Positions 23,953-33,123 of a stretch of DNA of 64,000 nt are shown piece by piece. Position 1 is the first letter of the stretch; every line of letters begins with the position of its first letter. The notes beneath the pieces were generated by a model. It searched no databases. It had not been told where the DNA came from and saw nothing but the letters and a program-made list of their open reading frames with translations. The stretch covers positions 263,925 to 327,924 of the forward strand of contig NZ_JABSNM010000001.1 in NCBI RefSeq assembly GCF_013294065.1, in the 5' to 3' direction. The position numbers were made by a program, and so were the translations under genes. This DNA comes from Sphaerotilus uruguayifluvii (GTDB lineage: Bacteria; Pseudomonadota; Gammaproteobacteria; Burkholderiales; Burkholderiaceae_C).

Positions 23953-26859
23953 ATGAATCCCGTCCTGTCCCCGTCTGCGTCGCTGTCCGTCTGGCGTGCC
24001 CGTGCCCGCGTCCGTGCCTGCGCGCTGGGCGCCTCGGCGCTGCTGGCGGCCTGCGGCGGTGGCGGCGAGGCGTCGGAGACCTCGTCGGGCGCGGCGCCGC
24101 AGGCCCGCGCGCAGGCCGTCGTCGATCCGGTCACCGCCGCCACCGGCACCGGCGATGCGTCCGGGGTCACGCTGGCCCAGGTGATGTCGGCGACGCGCAC
24201 GCTGCTGGCCGCGCAGCCGGCCGAGTACGCCGCGATCAAGCAGGCGCTGTTCGGCCTGAATGCCGACGGCTCGCGCGGCCCGGGCACGCTGGGGCCGCTG
24301 GACTGGAACCCGTCGCACGACTCGGTGTGGTTCTCGCTGCTCGACACGACGCAGAACCGGCCGATCCTGGTCAGCAACTGGAGCTACAAGGGCGGCAATG
24401 CCGGCACCCCGAGCGTGCTGGCGGTGGCCGGGACGCTGCCTTCGGGCACACGCTACGCCGCCTTCGGCGGCAATCCGCTGGGCGTGCGCGGCAACGCGGC
24501 GACGGACCAGCTGATGCAGCGCACCATCGCCTGGCTGACGCGGCGCACCAGCTTCGCCGGACTGAAGGTCGTCACCGCCCACCTGCCCGGCACCGAGACC
24601 TACTGGTTCCCGCACGAGGGCCGCACCCGCAGCTGGCTGGCCAGCACCTTTCCCGGCGTGACGATCAACGGGATCACGACGAATCCGGCCACGCAGGCCG
24701 ACAACCGCTGCGATGGCGACCGGCTCGATGCCTGCCTGCAGGGCGCGCACCTGCTGGTCATCGGCCGCGAGCAGGGCCCGCAGGCCTACGACGGGCCGAC
24801 CGTGATGAAGGCGGTGCAGGCGGCGCAGTCGCGCGGCATCCCGGTGCTCTACCTGCATCACTACCGCGACAGCAACGACCTCTCGGGCCGGCTGCTCGAG
24901 CAGTTCGGCCTGACGGTGACGAACAACTACTGGGCCGACAACGGCCTGCAGGCCTTCGACGCGGCCACGCTGCCGGCGATGCCGGCCGGGCTCGGCGCGG
25001 TGCAGGCCCTGGTCGACCGGCTCGACCGCGGCACCTTCACCTCGACCTGGAGCGGCTGCACCAGCAGCTACGGCCGCGTCGGCTGCTCGGGCGACGCGAC
25101 CTACATGGCCGAGTTCGGCACGCCGGCCGGTGCGCTGCGCACCGCGCTGCGCGAGCTCGACGCCAGCGGCCGCGCGATCTTCTCGACCGCCGGCTACCGG
25201 CTTGAGAAGCTGCTGGTGCTGCTGGGCGACAAGTACCGCGAGCCGGTCAGCTATCCGATGAGCAAGCTGCGCCACGGCGCGGACTTCTACCGCGCCCACT
25301 TCTCCGACATCGTCTCCTTCCAGCACCGGCCCTACGCGGCGGTGGCGAAGAACCTCGGCAACTTCTCCGGCGCCATCCCGGCCACCACGCCGGCGCTGAC
25401 GCGCACCGTCACCGTGACGCTGCCGGTCAGCGGCACCCGCGACGTGATGACCGGGCTCTACGTGATGCCGGGGCGGCGCATCAAGATCGTGCGCACCGAC
25501 GCCGGCACCGGCGCGGTGCGGGTCGGCATCAACATGCTGCGCGACACCACCTGGGTCTTCAACGAGCCCTCCGGGCTGGACCGGCCGACGCAGCTGGCCT
25601 CGCCGCGCGCGGCGCTGGTGGCGGGCCAGCCCAAGGTGGTCACCAGCGCCTACGGCGGGCCGCTGTTCCTGCATGTGGACGCCGCGGCCAGCGGCGCGCA
25701 GACGGTGACGGTGCAGGTCAGCGGCGTGACGACGCACCCGGTGCTGCGCGACGCGACCGATCCGGCGCAGGTCGCCGCCTTCCAGGCCGAGCTGGCCGCC
25801 ACGCCGACGAACTGGGTCGGCCTGGCCACCGACACGCTGACGCTGCACTCGACGCTGCCGAACTTCCGCCAGAGCCTGGCCCTGTACGGCGGCGATCTCT
25901 CGCGCCTGGTCGCCGAGACCTGGAGCTACACCATCCAGGACACCTACGAGCTGGCCGGCTTCAACGCGGCCACGCCCGGGCAGTACCGGCTGTCGCCGGA
26001 AGTGGCGGCCTTCTGCAGCGCGCAGGGCTGGGACTGCACCGGCACGCAGCACCGCCGCGACGTGATGCAGCACGTCATCAGCGACGTGCACGCCACCTGC
26101 GGCAGCGGCTGCAGCGGCAATCCCTACGACCAGGACTGGGCCTTCCAGCCGCTGGGCTGGGGCGAGTCGCACGAGATCGGCCACAACCTGCAGCGATCGC
26201 GGCTGAACATTCACGGCGGGCAGTCCGGCGAGGTGTCGAACAACATCTTCCCGGTGCACAAGCGCATGCGCTACAACCTGACGCCGGCTGGACTCGCCAG
26301 CCCGCTGGTCGACCGCTCCGGCACCGGCAAGGCCGTCTTCGACACGCTGAAGGCGGCGCAGGCGAGCACCGATCCGGTCGCCTCGGCCTATGCAGCGATC
26401 TGGTCCGACCCCGCCTATGCGGCGAACAACTCGGCGCGGCTGATGTTCTACCGCCAGCTCGTCGAGCATGCGCGCCACCACAACCCGGCGCTGGGCGACG
26501 GCTGGGCGCTGATGACGCTGCTGCACCTGCTCGACCGCAACTTCGACGCGAACAAGGCGAACTGGCCGGCGGTGGCCGCCAGCTACGGCTTCGGCACCTA
26601 CGCGAGCTTTCCGTCGTCGATCAGCGGCAACGACTTCATGCTGGTGGCGGCCTCCTTCATCGTCGGCCGCGACCTGCGCCCGCTGTTCGACCTGTGGGGC
26701 GTGACCTACACCGCCACCGCCGCGGCGCAGGTCGCCGCGCACGGCCGCACGCCGGTGGAGCCGCTGCTGTTCCCGATGAGCCAGGTCAGCCAGATCCCGG
26801 CGCGTGTCGGCGCTCCGGTGCGGGTGAATGCCGCGGCGAGCTATCCGTCCGGCTACTGA
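23953..26859 (+). CDS. Large M60/ImpA-like metalloprotease lipoprotein
   Basis: A 968-aa protein. The signal ends in LLAAC followed by four glycines (Cys34), so it is a lipoprotein, probably on the cell surface. The zinc site is HEIGH at about residues 740-744 in GWGESHEIGHNLQRSRL, the gluzincin signature of the M60-like and ImpA families that cleave mucin-type glycoproteins. Before it lie a probable class-I-amidotransferase-like segment (GPTVMKAVQAAQSRGIPVLYLHHYRD) and beta-rich domains. The C-terminus reads FMLVAASFIVGRDLRPLFDLWG. It is full-length with no breaks. The substrate is unknown; host or environmental glycoproteins are an inference. Confidence 0.87.
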   Translation: MNPVLSPSASLSVWRARARVRACALGASALLAACGGGGEASETSSGAAPQARAQAVVDPVTAATGTGDASGVTLAQVMSATRTLLAAQPAEYAAIKQALFGLNADGSRGPGTLGPLDWNPSHDSVWFSLLDTTQNRPILVSNWSYKGGNAGTPSVLAVAGTLPSGTRYAAFGGNPLGVRGNAATDQLMQRTIAWLTRRTSFAGLKVVTAHLPGTETYWFPHEGRTRSWLASTFPGVTINGITTNPATQADNRCDGDRLDACLQGAHLLVIGREQGPQAYDGPTVMKAVQAAQSRGIPVLYLHHYRDSNDLSGRLLEQFGLTVTNNYWADNGLQAFDAATLPAMPAGLGAVQALVDRLDRGTFTSTWSGCTSSYGRVGCSGDATYMAEFGTPAGALRTALRELDASGRAIFSTAGYRLEKLLVLLGDKYREPVSYPMSKLRHGADFYRAHFSDIVSFQHRPYAAVAKNLGNFSGAIPATTPALTRTVTVTLPVSGTRDVMTGLYVMPGRRIKIVRTDAGTGAVRVGINMLRDTTWVFNEPSGLDRPTQLASPRAALVAGQPKVVTSAYGGPLFLHVDAAASGAQTVTVQVSGVTTHPVLRDATDPAQVAAFQAELAATPTNWVGLATDTLTLHSTLPNFRQSLALYGGDLSRLVAETWSYTIQDTYELAGFNAATPGQYRLSPEVAAFCSAQGWDCTGTQHRRDVMQHVISDVHATCGSGCSGNPYDQDWAFQPLGWGESHEIGHNLQRSRLNIHGGQSGEVSNNIFPVHKRMRYNLTPAGLASPLVDRSGTGKAVFDTLKAAQASTDPVASAYAAIWSDPAYAANNSARLMFYRQLVEHARHHNPALGDGWALMTLLHLLDRNFDANKANWPAVAASYGFGTYASFPSSISGNDFMLVAASFIVGRDLRPLFDLWGVTYTATAAAQVAAHGRTPVEPLLFPMSQVSQIPARVGAPVRVNAAASYPSGY

Positions 26860-26879
26860 GCGGCGGGCGCGGCGCGGGT

Positions 26880-27167
26880 CTAGGGCCGCGGCGGGCGCGC
26901 GTCGCGCGCATCGCGGCGCTGCTCGCGCAGCATGAACAGGTAGAGCCCCTCGACCTTCTCGCGCGCCCAGGGCGTGCGGCGCAGCATCTTCAGGCTGGAG
27001 GCGATGCTGGGCTGGTCGCTGAAGCATCGCAGCGCGATGCGCTCGGCCAGGCCGGGCCAGCCGTAGCGGGCGACCAGCTCGGTCAGGATGCGCTCCAGGG
27101 TCAGGCCGTGCAGCGGGTTGCGCGGCTGGGCCGGCGCGGGCGGGGGCGTTTGCATGGGCGGTTGCAT
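26880..27167 (-). CDS. VF530 family DNA-binding protein (DUF2132)
   Basis: A 95-aa protein. NPLHGLTLERILTELVARYG, RIALRCFSDQPSIASSLKMLRRTPWAREKVEGLY match the VF530 fold almost throughout. The family is small, helical and described as DNA-binding, with unclear function. The N-terminus is Pro/Gln-rich (MQPPMQTPPPAPAQP). Two ATGs are possible, at 27167 and 27155. Divergent from rep, with 91 bp between. Confidence 0.85.
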   Translation of the reverse strand: MQPPMQTPPPAPAQPRNPLHGLTLERILTELVARYGWPGLAERIALRCFSDQPSIASSLKMLRRTPWAREKVEGLYLFMLREQRRDARDARPPRP

Positions 27168-27258
27168 GGACCGATTGTGGACCGTCGCGCCGGGTCGGGA
27201 CGGGCTGGCTATCATCCGCCGCCCGCAGTCCCTGCCGCTGCGTCCCCGGAGCCCCGCC

Positions 27259-29331
27259 ATGGCCGACGCCCCCTCGACCCTCAATCCCGCCCAGCTCGAA
27301 GCCGTCCACCACCTGCACAGCCCCTGCCTGGTGCTGGCCGGCGCCGGCTCGGGCAAGACGCGGGTGATCACCCACAAGATCGCCCGGCTGCTGCAGGCCG
27401 GGTTGGCCCCCAAGCAGATCGGCGCCATCACCTTCACCAACAAGGCGGCGCAGGAAATGCGCGAGCGGGCACGCTCGCTGGTGGGCGCGCGGGCGTCGAA
27501 GGATCTGGTGATCGCCACCTTCCACTCCCTGGGCGTGCGCATGCTGCGCGAGGACGGCGAGATGCTCGGCCTGAAGCCGAAGTTCTCGATCCTGGACGCC
27601 GACGACGTGCTGGGCGTGCTGAAGGACGCCGGCGGCACCACCGACGCGGCGGTGGCGCGGCGCTGGCAGTGGACCATCAGCCTGTGGAAGAACAACGGCC
27701 TGAGCTGCGAGCAGGCCGAGGCCGCCGCGCAGGACGACGACGAGCGCGTCGCCGCCCGGGTGATGAAGCTCTACGAGGAGCGTCTGGCGGCCTACTCGGC
27801 GGTGGATTTCGACGACCTGATCGGCCTGCCGCTGAAGCTGCTGCAGCAGCACGAGGCGGCCCGCGAGAAATGGCGCCGCACGCTGCGCCATGTGCTGGTC
27901 GACGAATACCAGGACACCAACGCGACCCAGTACGAGCTGCTCAAGGCCCTGGTGGGCGAGCAGGGGATCTTCACCGCGGTGGGCGACGACGACCAGAGCA
28001 TCTACGGCTGGCGCGGCGCCACCATCGAGAACCTCAAGCGCCTGCCGCAGGACTATCCGAACCTGAAGGTCATCCCGCTGGAGCAGAACTACCGCTCCAC
28101 CGGCGCGATCCTGACCGCTGCGAACAACGTCATCGCGCTGAACCCCAAGATCTTCCAGAAGAAGCTCTGGAGCGAGTTCGGCCAGGGCGAGCCGGTCAAG
28201 GTGGTCGAGTGCGACCAGGAGGAGCACGAGGCCGAGCGGGCGGCCGCGCGCATCCTGGCGATCCGCGCCAACACCGCGGGCGAGCACACCGGCTCGACCG
28301 AGTGGCGCGACTTCGCCATCCTCTACCGCGCCAACCACCAGAGCCGCAAGCTCGAAGAGGCGCTGCGCAAGGCGCAGATCCCCTACAAGGTCTCCGGCGG
28401 CCAGAGCTTCTTCGACCGCGCCGAGATCAAGGACCTGTGCGCCTGGCTGCGGCTGCTGGTCAACCAGGACGACGACCCGGCCTTCCTGCGCGCGATCACC
28501 ACGCCGAAGCGCGGCATCGGCCACACGACGCTGGCGGCCCTGAGCGACTTCGCCGGCAAGTGGCGGGTGAGCCTGTTCGAGGCGCTGTTCCAGGAGTCGA
28601 TCGGCACGGCGCTCTCGGCGAAGGCGGTGGGCTCGCTGCACGAGTTCGGCCGCTACGTGAACGACCTCGAATACCGCGCCCGCCACACGGTGGGCGCCGA
28701 GGCGGCGCGGCCGATGCTGATGGAATGGCTGGGCGAGCTCGGCTTCGAGCAGCACCTGCTCGACAGCGAGGAGAACCCCAAGGTCGCGGCGGCGCGCTGG
28801 TCCAACGTGCTCGACTTCATCGACTGGATCGCGCGGCGCTGCGGCGGCGAGATCGCCGAGGACGGCAGCGGCCAGGTGCAGACCGAGACGAAGAGCGTGC
28901 TCGACGTCGCGCAGACCATCAGCGTGATCCTGAGCCTGGCCGAGCGCGGCGAGGCCGACCAGAACGTCGTCACGCTGTCGACGCTGCACGCCAGCAAGGG
29001 CCTGGAGTGGCCGCATGTGGTGCTGGTCGGCATCAACGAGGGCACGCTGCCCTTCAAGCGCGAGGAGGAGGAGATGACGTCCGAGCGCCTGGAGGAGGAG
29101 CGCCGGCTGATGTACGTGGGCATCACCCGCGCGCGGCGCACGCTGCTGGTGACGACGCTGCTGCGCCAGAAGCGCGGGCGCGAGATCCGCCGCGCCTTCC
29201 CGAGCCGCTTCATCCAGGAGATGCGCCTGGACGAGCAGGTCGCCAAGGTCAACCCGCGCGAGCGGCTGGCGGCGCAGCGCGCGGCCTTCGCGGCGCGCGC
29301 GGCCCAGGCCACCCCGGAGCGGCCTGTCTGA
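27259..29331 (+). CDS. rep: ATP-dependent DNA helicase Rep (UvrD/Rep superfamily 1)
   Basis: A 690-aa SF1A helicase. The motifs appear in order: Q motif LNPAQLEAV, Walker A AGAGSGKT, motif Ia ITFTNKAAQEMRER, motif II VDEYQDTN, motif III GDDDQSIYGWRGA, motif IV EQNYRST, motif V TLHASKGLEW and motif VI MYVGITRARR. Rep moves 3'-5' on single-stranded DNA and helps replication forks pass protein roadblocks. The order of motifs and overall length fit Rep better than UvrD, which is longer. The C-terminus lacks the UvrD-type Tudor-like tail. ATG 27259 puts motif Q near the N-terminus. Confidence 0.93.
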   Translation: MADAPSTLNPAQLEAVHHLHSPCLVLAGAGSGKTRVITHKIARLLQAGLAPKQIGAITFTNKAAQEMRERARSLVGARASKDLVIATFHSLGVRMLREDGEMLGLKPKFSILDADDVLGVLKDAGGTTDAAVARRWQWTISLWKNNGLSCEQAEAAAQDDDERVAARVMKLYEERLAAYSAVDFDDLIGLPLKLLQQHEAAREKWRRTLRHVLVDEYQDTNATQYELLKALVGEQGIFTAVGDDDQSIYGWRGATIENLKRLPQDYPNLKVIPLEQNYRSTGAILTAANNVIALNPKIFQKKLWSEFGQGEPVKVVECDQEEHEAERAAARILAIRANTAGEHTGSTEWRDFAILYRANHQSRKLEEALRKAQIPYKVSGGQSFFDRAEIKDLCAWLRLLVNQDDDPAFLRAITTPKRGIGHTTLAALSDFAGKWRVSLFEALFQESIGTALSAKAVGSLHEFGRYVNDLEYRARHTVGAEAARPMLMEWLGELGFEQHLLDSEENPKVAAARWSNVLDFIDWIARRCGGEIAEDGSGQVQTETKSVLDVAQTISVILSLAERGEADQNVVTLSTLHASKGLEWPHVVLVGINEGTLPFKREEEEMTSERLEEERRLMYVGITRARRTLLVTTLLRQKRGREIRRAFPSRFIQEMRLDEQVAKVNPRERLAAQRAAFAARAAQATPERPV

Positions 29332-29532
29332 TGGTACTCATGTGTATTCAGTGTGTGAAAAGACGCATCAGAGACGTTGCACTGGTTATTTTTTGATAAG
29401 CCCCGCAAATACCCTCTTTTTTCCTGTCGATACTCCCCGTCGCATGTGATGACCTGGAGGCGCTGCCCGGAGCATCGGTCCGGGGGTCGGGCCGGGGGCC
29501 GTGCGCCTCGCGTGGCGCACGGGAGACGAAGC

Positions 29533-31257
29533 ATGTCGATGCGGGGATTGAGGAATCCGGTGGCCATGGCGGCCCTGATGGTGATGCTGGCGGCGGGCGC
29601 CCGCGCGGGCGGCCCGAGCGTCGATCTGGCGCGCCAGGAGGCGCAGACCACCGATCAGCTGATCATCAAGTACCGGGATTCGTCGAGCCGCAGCGGCGCC
29701 GACCTGCGCATCGCCCAGGCCGGCCAGCGCGCCGGCATCGGCCTGACCCACAAGCGCGACATGTTCCATGGCGGCCGCGTCATGAAGCTCGACCGCGCGA
29801 TGACCGTCGCGCAGATCCGCACGCTGGGCGCGGACCTGATGGCGGGCGATCCGGAGATCGAGTCGGTCGAGGCCGACATCCGCCTCTATCCGCAGCTCGT
29901 GCCGAGCGACACCAGCTTCGGCACCCAGTGGCACTACTACGAGGCCGTGGCCGGCATCAACCTGCCGGCCGCCTGGGACCGCTCGACCGGCACCGGCGTC
30001 TACGTGGCGGTGATCGACACCGGCTACCGGCCGCACGCCGATCTGGCCGCCAACATCGTCGGCGGCTATGACCTGATCGCCAGCACCACCGTCTCGAACG
30101 ACGGCAACGCCCGCGACAGCGATGCCAAGGATCCGGGCGACTGGTGCGGCACCGGCTCCAGCAGCTGGCACGGCACCCATGTCGCCGGCACGATCGCGGC
30201 GGTGACGAACAACGCCACCGGCGTGGCCGGCGTGGCCCACGGCGCCAAGGTGGTGCCGGTGCGTGTGCTGGGAACCTGCGGGGGCTCGCTGTCCGACGTG
30301 GCCGACGGCATCGTCTGGGCTTCGGGCGGCACGGTGACCGGGCTGCCGGCCAACGCCTATCCGGCGCGGGTGCTGAACCTGTCGCTCGGCGGCAGCGCGA
30401 GCAGCTGCGGCACCACGATGCAGGCGGCCGTCAACTCGGCGCGCTCGCGCAACACGGTCGTGGTGGTCGCGGCGGGCAACGCCAACGCCTACGCCTCGAC
30501 CCAGACGCCGGCCAACTGCACCGGCGTGGTCGCCGTCGGCGCGGTCGACCGCACCGGCGCGCGGGCCTCGTTCTCGAACTACGGCAGCCTGGTCGACGTC
30601 GCCGCGCCCGGCGTCTCGGTGCTGTCGACGCTCAACAGCGGCGCCACCGTGCCCGGCGCGGACGCCTACGCCTCCTACGCCGGCACCTCGATGGCGACGC
30701 CGCACGTGGCCGGCGTGGTCGCGCTGATGCTGTCGAAGAACAGCGCGCTGACGCCCGACCAGGTCGAGACGATGCTCAAGAGCTCGGCACGGCCCTTCCC
30801 GGTCACCCCGGACAGCATCAAGACCATCGGCGCCGGCATCGTCGACGCCAAGAAGGCGGTCGACACCGCGATGGGCTCGCTGCCGACGGCGGTGACCGAG
30901 GTCGAGTCGAACAACACGCTGGGCACGGCACAGACCGTCTCGGCCGCCCATGCGGCCGTCAGCGGCACGCTTTCCGCCAGCACCGACACCGACTACTACA
31001 AGGTCTCCGTGGCGGCCGGCAAGGTGCTGTCGGCGACGCTGAACATGGCGGTCTCGACGCAGAACTACCAGCTCTACCTGTACAACAGCGCCGGCACGCA
31101 GGTGGCCGCGAGCCTGAACGGGACCGGTCTGCCGGAGACGGTCAAGGTCACGAACTCGACGACCGCCGCGGCGACCTACTATGCCCGGGTGGTCTACGGT
31201 GCCGGCGGCACCGGCACGACCGGTGGCAAGTACCTGCTCAACCTGCTGCAGCAGTGA
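29533..31257 (+). CDS. Secreted S8 (subtilisin-like) serine protease with C-terminal pre-peptidase domain
   Basis: A 574-aa protein with a signal peptide (MAALMVMLAAGARA), an inhibitor-like propeptide (residues about 30-120) and the S8 catalytic domain. The triad is Asp162 in VIDTGYR, His213 in WHGTHVAG and Ser386 in GTSMATPHVAG. After the catalytic domain a PPC-type domain (TEVESNNTLGTAQTV...TDTDYYKVSVAAGK) is present, usually removed or used for secretion. The upstream 200 bp are AT-rich with T-runs, unlike the rest of the window, and may be a regulated promoter. The 3' end overlaps the GGDEF/EAL gene by 20 bp. Confidence 0.94.
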   Translation: MSMRGLRNPVAMAALMVMLAAGARAGGPSVDLARQEAQTTDQLIIKYRDSSSRSGADLRIAQAGQRAGIGLTHKRDMFHGGRVMKLDRAMTVAQIRTLGADLMAGDPEIESVEADIRLYPQLVPSDTSFGTQWHYYEAVAGINLPAAWDRSTGTGVYVAVIDTGYRPHADLAANIVGGYDLIASTTVSNDGNARDSDAKDPGDWCGTGSSSWHGTHVAGTIAAVTNNATGVAGVAHGAKVVPVRVLGTCGGSLSDVADGIVWASGGTVTGLPANAYPARVLNLSLGGSASSCGTTMQAAVNSARSRNTVVVVAAGNANAYASTQTPANCTGVVAVGAVDRTGARASFSNYGSLVDVAAPGVSVLSTLNSGATVPGADAYASYAGTSMATPHVAGVVALMLSKNSALTPDQVETMLKSSARPFPVTPDSIKTIGAGIVDAKKAVDTAMGSLPTAVTEVESNNTLGTAQTVSAAHAAVSGTLSASTDTDYYKVSVAAGKVLSATLNMAVSTQNYQLYLYNSAGTQVAASLNGTGLPETVKVTNSTTAAATYYARVVYGAGGTGTTGGKYLLNLLQQ

Positions 31258-32599
31258 GCGCGGCGCGCACGCCGCCTGTCGCGGTCGTGCCGCGGGTCGA
31301 GGGCTCGCCGACATGCGAGTCCATGACCAGGCGGTGCTGGATGCGCGCGTGCATCAGCACCTGGGTCATCGTCGACGGGTCGAGCGGGCGCGACAGCAGC
31401 GGCCCCTGGAACTCGTCGCAGTGACGGCTGCGCAGGAAGTCGAGCTGGTCCTCGCTGCGCACGCCCTCGGCGACGATGCGCTGGCCGAGCGCGCGGCCCA
31501 TGCCGATCAGCGCCGCGGCCAGGCGCACGCCGTCGCGGTGGCCGAGCCGGGACAGCACGCCGGCATCGAGCGTGAGCTCGTCGACCGGCAGCCGGCCCAG
31601 CGCCGCCAGCGACAGCGCCCGCTCGCCGCCGAAGCGCACCAGGCCGATGCGCACGCCGGTGGCCCGCAGCGATCGCAGCGTCGCGCGCAGAGCCCCGGGC
31701 TCGCCATCGAGCGCGGCCGCGTCCATCTGCAGCGTCAGCACGCCGCCCGGCAGGCCCTGGTCGACCAGCGCGTCGAGCGTCATCGACACCAGCGCACGGT
31801 CCCGCCACAGCGCGGCGGGCAGCTCCACCGACAGGCCCGGCACGTCCAGGCCCTGGTCGCGCCAGAGCCGGATCTGCCGGCCGACCGCCTGCAGCAGCAG
31901 CGCGCCGACTTCCGGCAGCCGTCCGGCCTCGGCGGCCGTCTCCAGCAGGTCGTGGTGTTCTCCCAGGCCGCCGCCGGGCCACTGCGGCAGCACCACCGCG
32001 CCGGTCAGCGCGCCGGTGCACATGTCGGCCTGCAGGTCGAAGCGCAGCTCCGGCGCGGCCGGTGGCGGCTGGCGGTGCAGCGTGTCCTCGCGGCGCAGCC
32101 GGCGCAGCGCCTGCTGCGTCATCGCGTCGTCGTGGAGCAGGCAGCTGCCGCGGCCGCGGCGCATCGCCTCGTGGCAGGCCCGGTCGGCCTGGCGCAGCAG
32201 CCGCTGCGGCTCGTGCGCGCCGCCGGCGTCGATGCGGGCCAGCCCGGCGCAGCCACCCGTCGAGAAGCGCTGCCCGGCGACCTCGAGCGGCGCCTCGAGC
32301 GCCAGCACCCAGGCCCGGGCGCGCTGCGCGGCCTCGTCGCCGCTCTCGGCGCAGACCAGCGCGAGCCGGTCGCCGCGGCGCAGCACCGTCGCGGCAGACA
32401 GGCCGGTCTCGCCGCCGGCGGTCTGTGCCAGGCGCTCGGCCGCCGCCTGCAGCACCGCCTCCCTCAGGCCGGCGCCGAGCGTCGTGACGATCTCGTCGAG
32501 CCGGGGCAGCCCGACGAGCACGAGCGTGCCGCCACCGGAGGCCTCGAGGGCCTGGTGCAGCCGGGAGTCGGCGCAGGGGAGGGGAGACGGGCTGTCCAT
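31238..32599 (-). CDS. Degenerate GGDEF-EAL domain protein
   Basis: A 453-aa protein with the outline of a cyclic-di-GMP enzyme pair. The N-terminal half resembles a GGDEF domain (DEIVTTLGAGLREAVLQ, ADRACHEAMRRGRG), but the GGDEF site is replaced by RRGDRLAL. The C-terminal half resembles an EAL domain (ELRFDLQADMCTGALTGA, LSVELPAALWRD, GQRIVAEGV), but the EAL motif reads AVVLPQW and the metal-binding Asp/Glu residues are changed. It is likely a non-catalytic c-di-GMP binder or a signalling relic. The start at 32599 is preferred; GTG 32623 is possible. No transmembrane segment is seen. Confidence 0.78.
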   Translation of the reverse strand: MDSPSPLPCADSRLHQALEASGGGTLVLVGLPRLDEIVTTLGAGLREAVLQAAAERLAQTAGGETGLSAATVLRRGDRLALVCAESGDEAAQRARAWVLALEAPLEVAGQRFSTGGCAGLARIDAGGAHEPQRLLRQADRACHEAMRRGRGSCLLHDDAMTQQALRRLRREDTLHRQPPPAAPELRFDLQADMCTGALTGAVVLPQWPGGGLGEHHDLLETAAEAGRLPEVGALLLQAVGRQIRLWRDQGLDVPGLSVELPAALWRDRALVSMTLDALVDQGLPGGVLTLQMDAAALDGEPGALRATLRSLRATGVRIGLVRFGGERALSLAALGRLPVDELTLDAGVLSRLGHRDGVRLAAALIGMGRALGQRIVAEGVRSEDQLDFLRSRHCDEFQGPLLSRPLDPSTMTQVLMHARIQHRLVMDSHVGEPSTRGTTATGGVRAALTAAAG

Positions 32600-32687
32600 G
32601 CGCCGATATCGGAGGTCCCGCACGCACGCTTGACCCCCGGCCCGCGCGGGACGCCCGGATGCGGGCTGCGCGGTTCCCGGGCGGCCC

Positions 32688-32693
32688 TACAAT
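32688..32693 (+). promoter_or_regulatory. Candidate -10 box (TACAAT) for yajC-secDF
   Basis: TACAATCGTGAG lies 45 bases before the yajC start. It matches the pattern TACAATCG seen upstream of purC (51758). The -35 is not obvious. Confidence 0.35.
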
Positions 32694-32738
32694 CGTGAGC
32701 TTTGTCCCGTTCTCTGACCGTTCTCCAGGAGCCCGAAC

Positions 32739-33065
32739 GTGCTGTTCATTTCCGATGCCTACGCCCAGACGGCTGGCGGCGCTGCCGCCGGCGGCTCGTC
32801 GCTGATGCAGATGCTGCCGCTGGTGCTGATGTTCGTGGTGCTGTACTTCATCATGATCCGCCCGCAGATGAAGAAGCAGAAGGAGCACAAGGCGATGATC
32901 GACGCGCTCGGCAAGGGCGACGAGGTCGTCACCGCCGGCGGCCTGATCGGCCGCATCACCAAGGTCGCCGACGCCTTCGTCTCGATCGAGATCGCCTCCG
33001 GCGTCGAGGTCCAGTGCCAGCGCAGCGCGGTGGTGCAGGTGCTGCCCAAGGGCAGCGTCAAGTAA
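32739..33065 (+). CDS. yajC: Preprotein translocase subunit YajC
   Basis: A 108-aa single-span inner membrane protein: a periplasmic N-terminus, the span MLPLVLMFVVLYFIMIRP, then a cytoplasmic domain with GDEVVTAGGLIGRI, the family signature. YajC associates with SecDF. The start is GTG at 32739, with AGGAG about 8 bases upstream. It is the first gene of yajC-secD-secF, 58 bp before secD. tgt and queA, which often precede it, are absent from this window. Confidence 0.96.
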   Translation: MLFISDAYAQTAGGAAAGGSSLMQMLPLVLMFVVLYFIMIRPQMKKQKEHKAMIDALGKGDEVVTAGGLIGRITKVADAFVSIEIASGVEVQCQRSAVVQVLPKGSVK

Positions 33066-33123
33066 GCACCCGCTCGCTTCCTCCCTTCGTCCTTTCCGTT
33101 TCTCCTCGTTCCCGGGCCGCACG

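Noticed and set aside
23785..29016. Antisense open frame of about 1740 codons opposite the M60 protease and rep
   Set aside because: Shadow of genuine genes; composition typical of antisense reading in GC-rich DNA.
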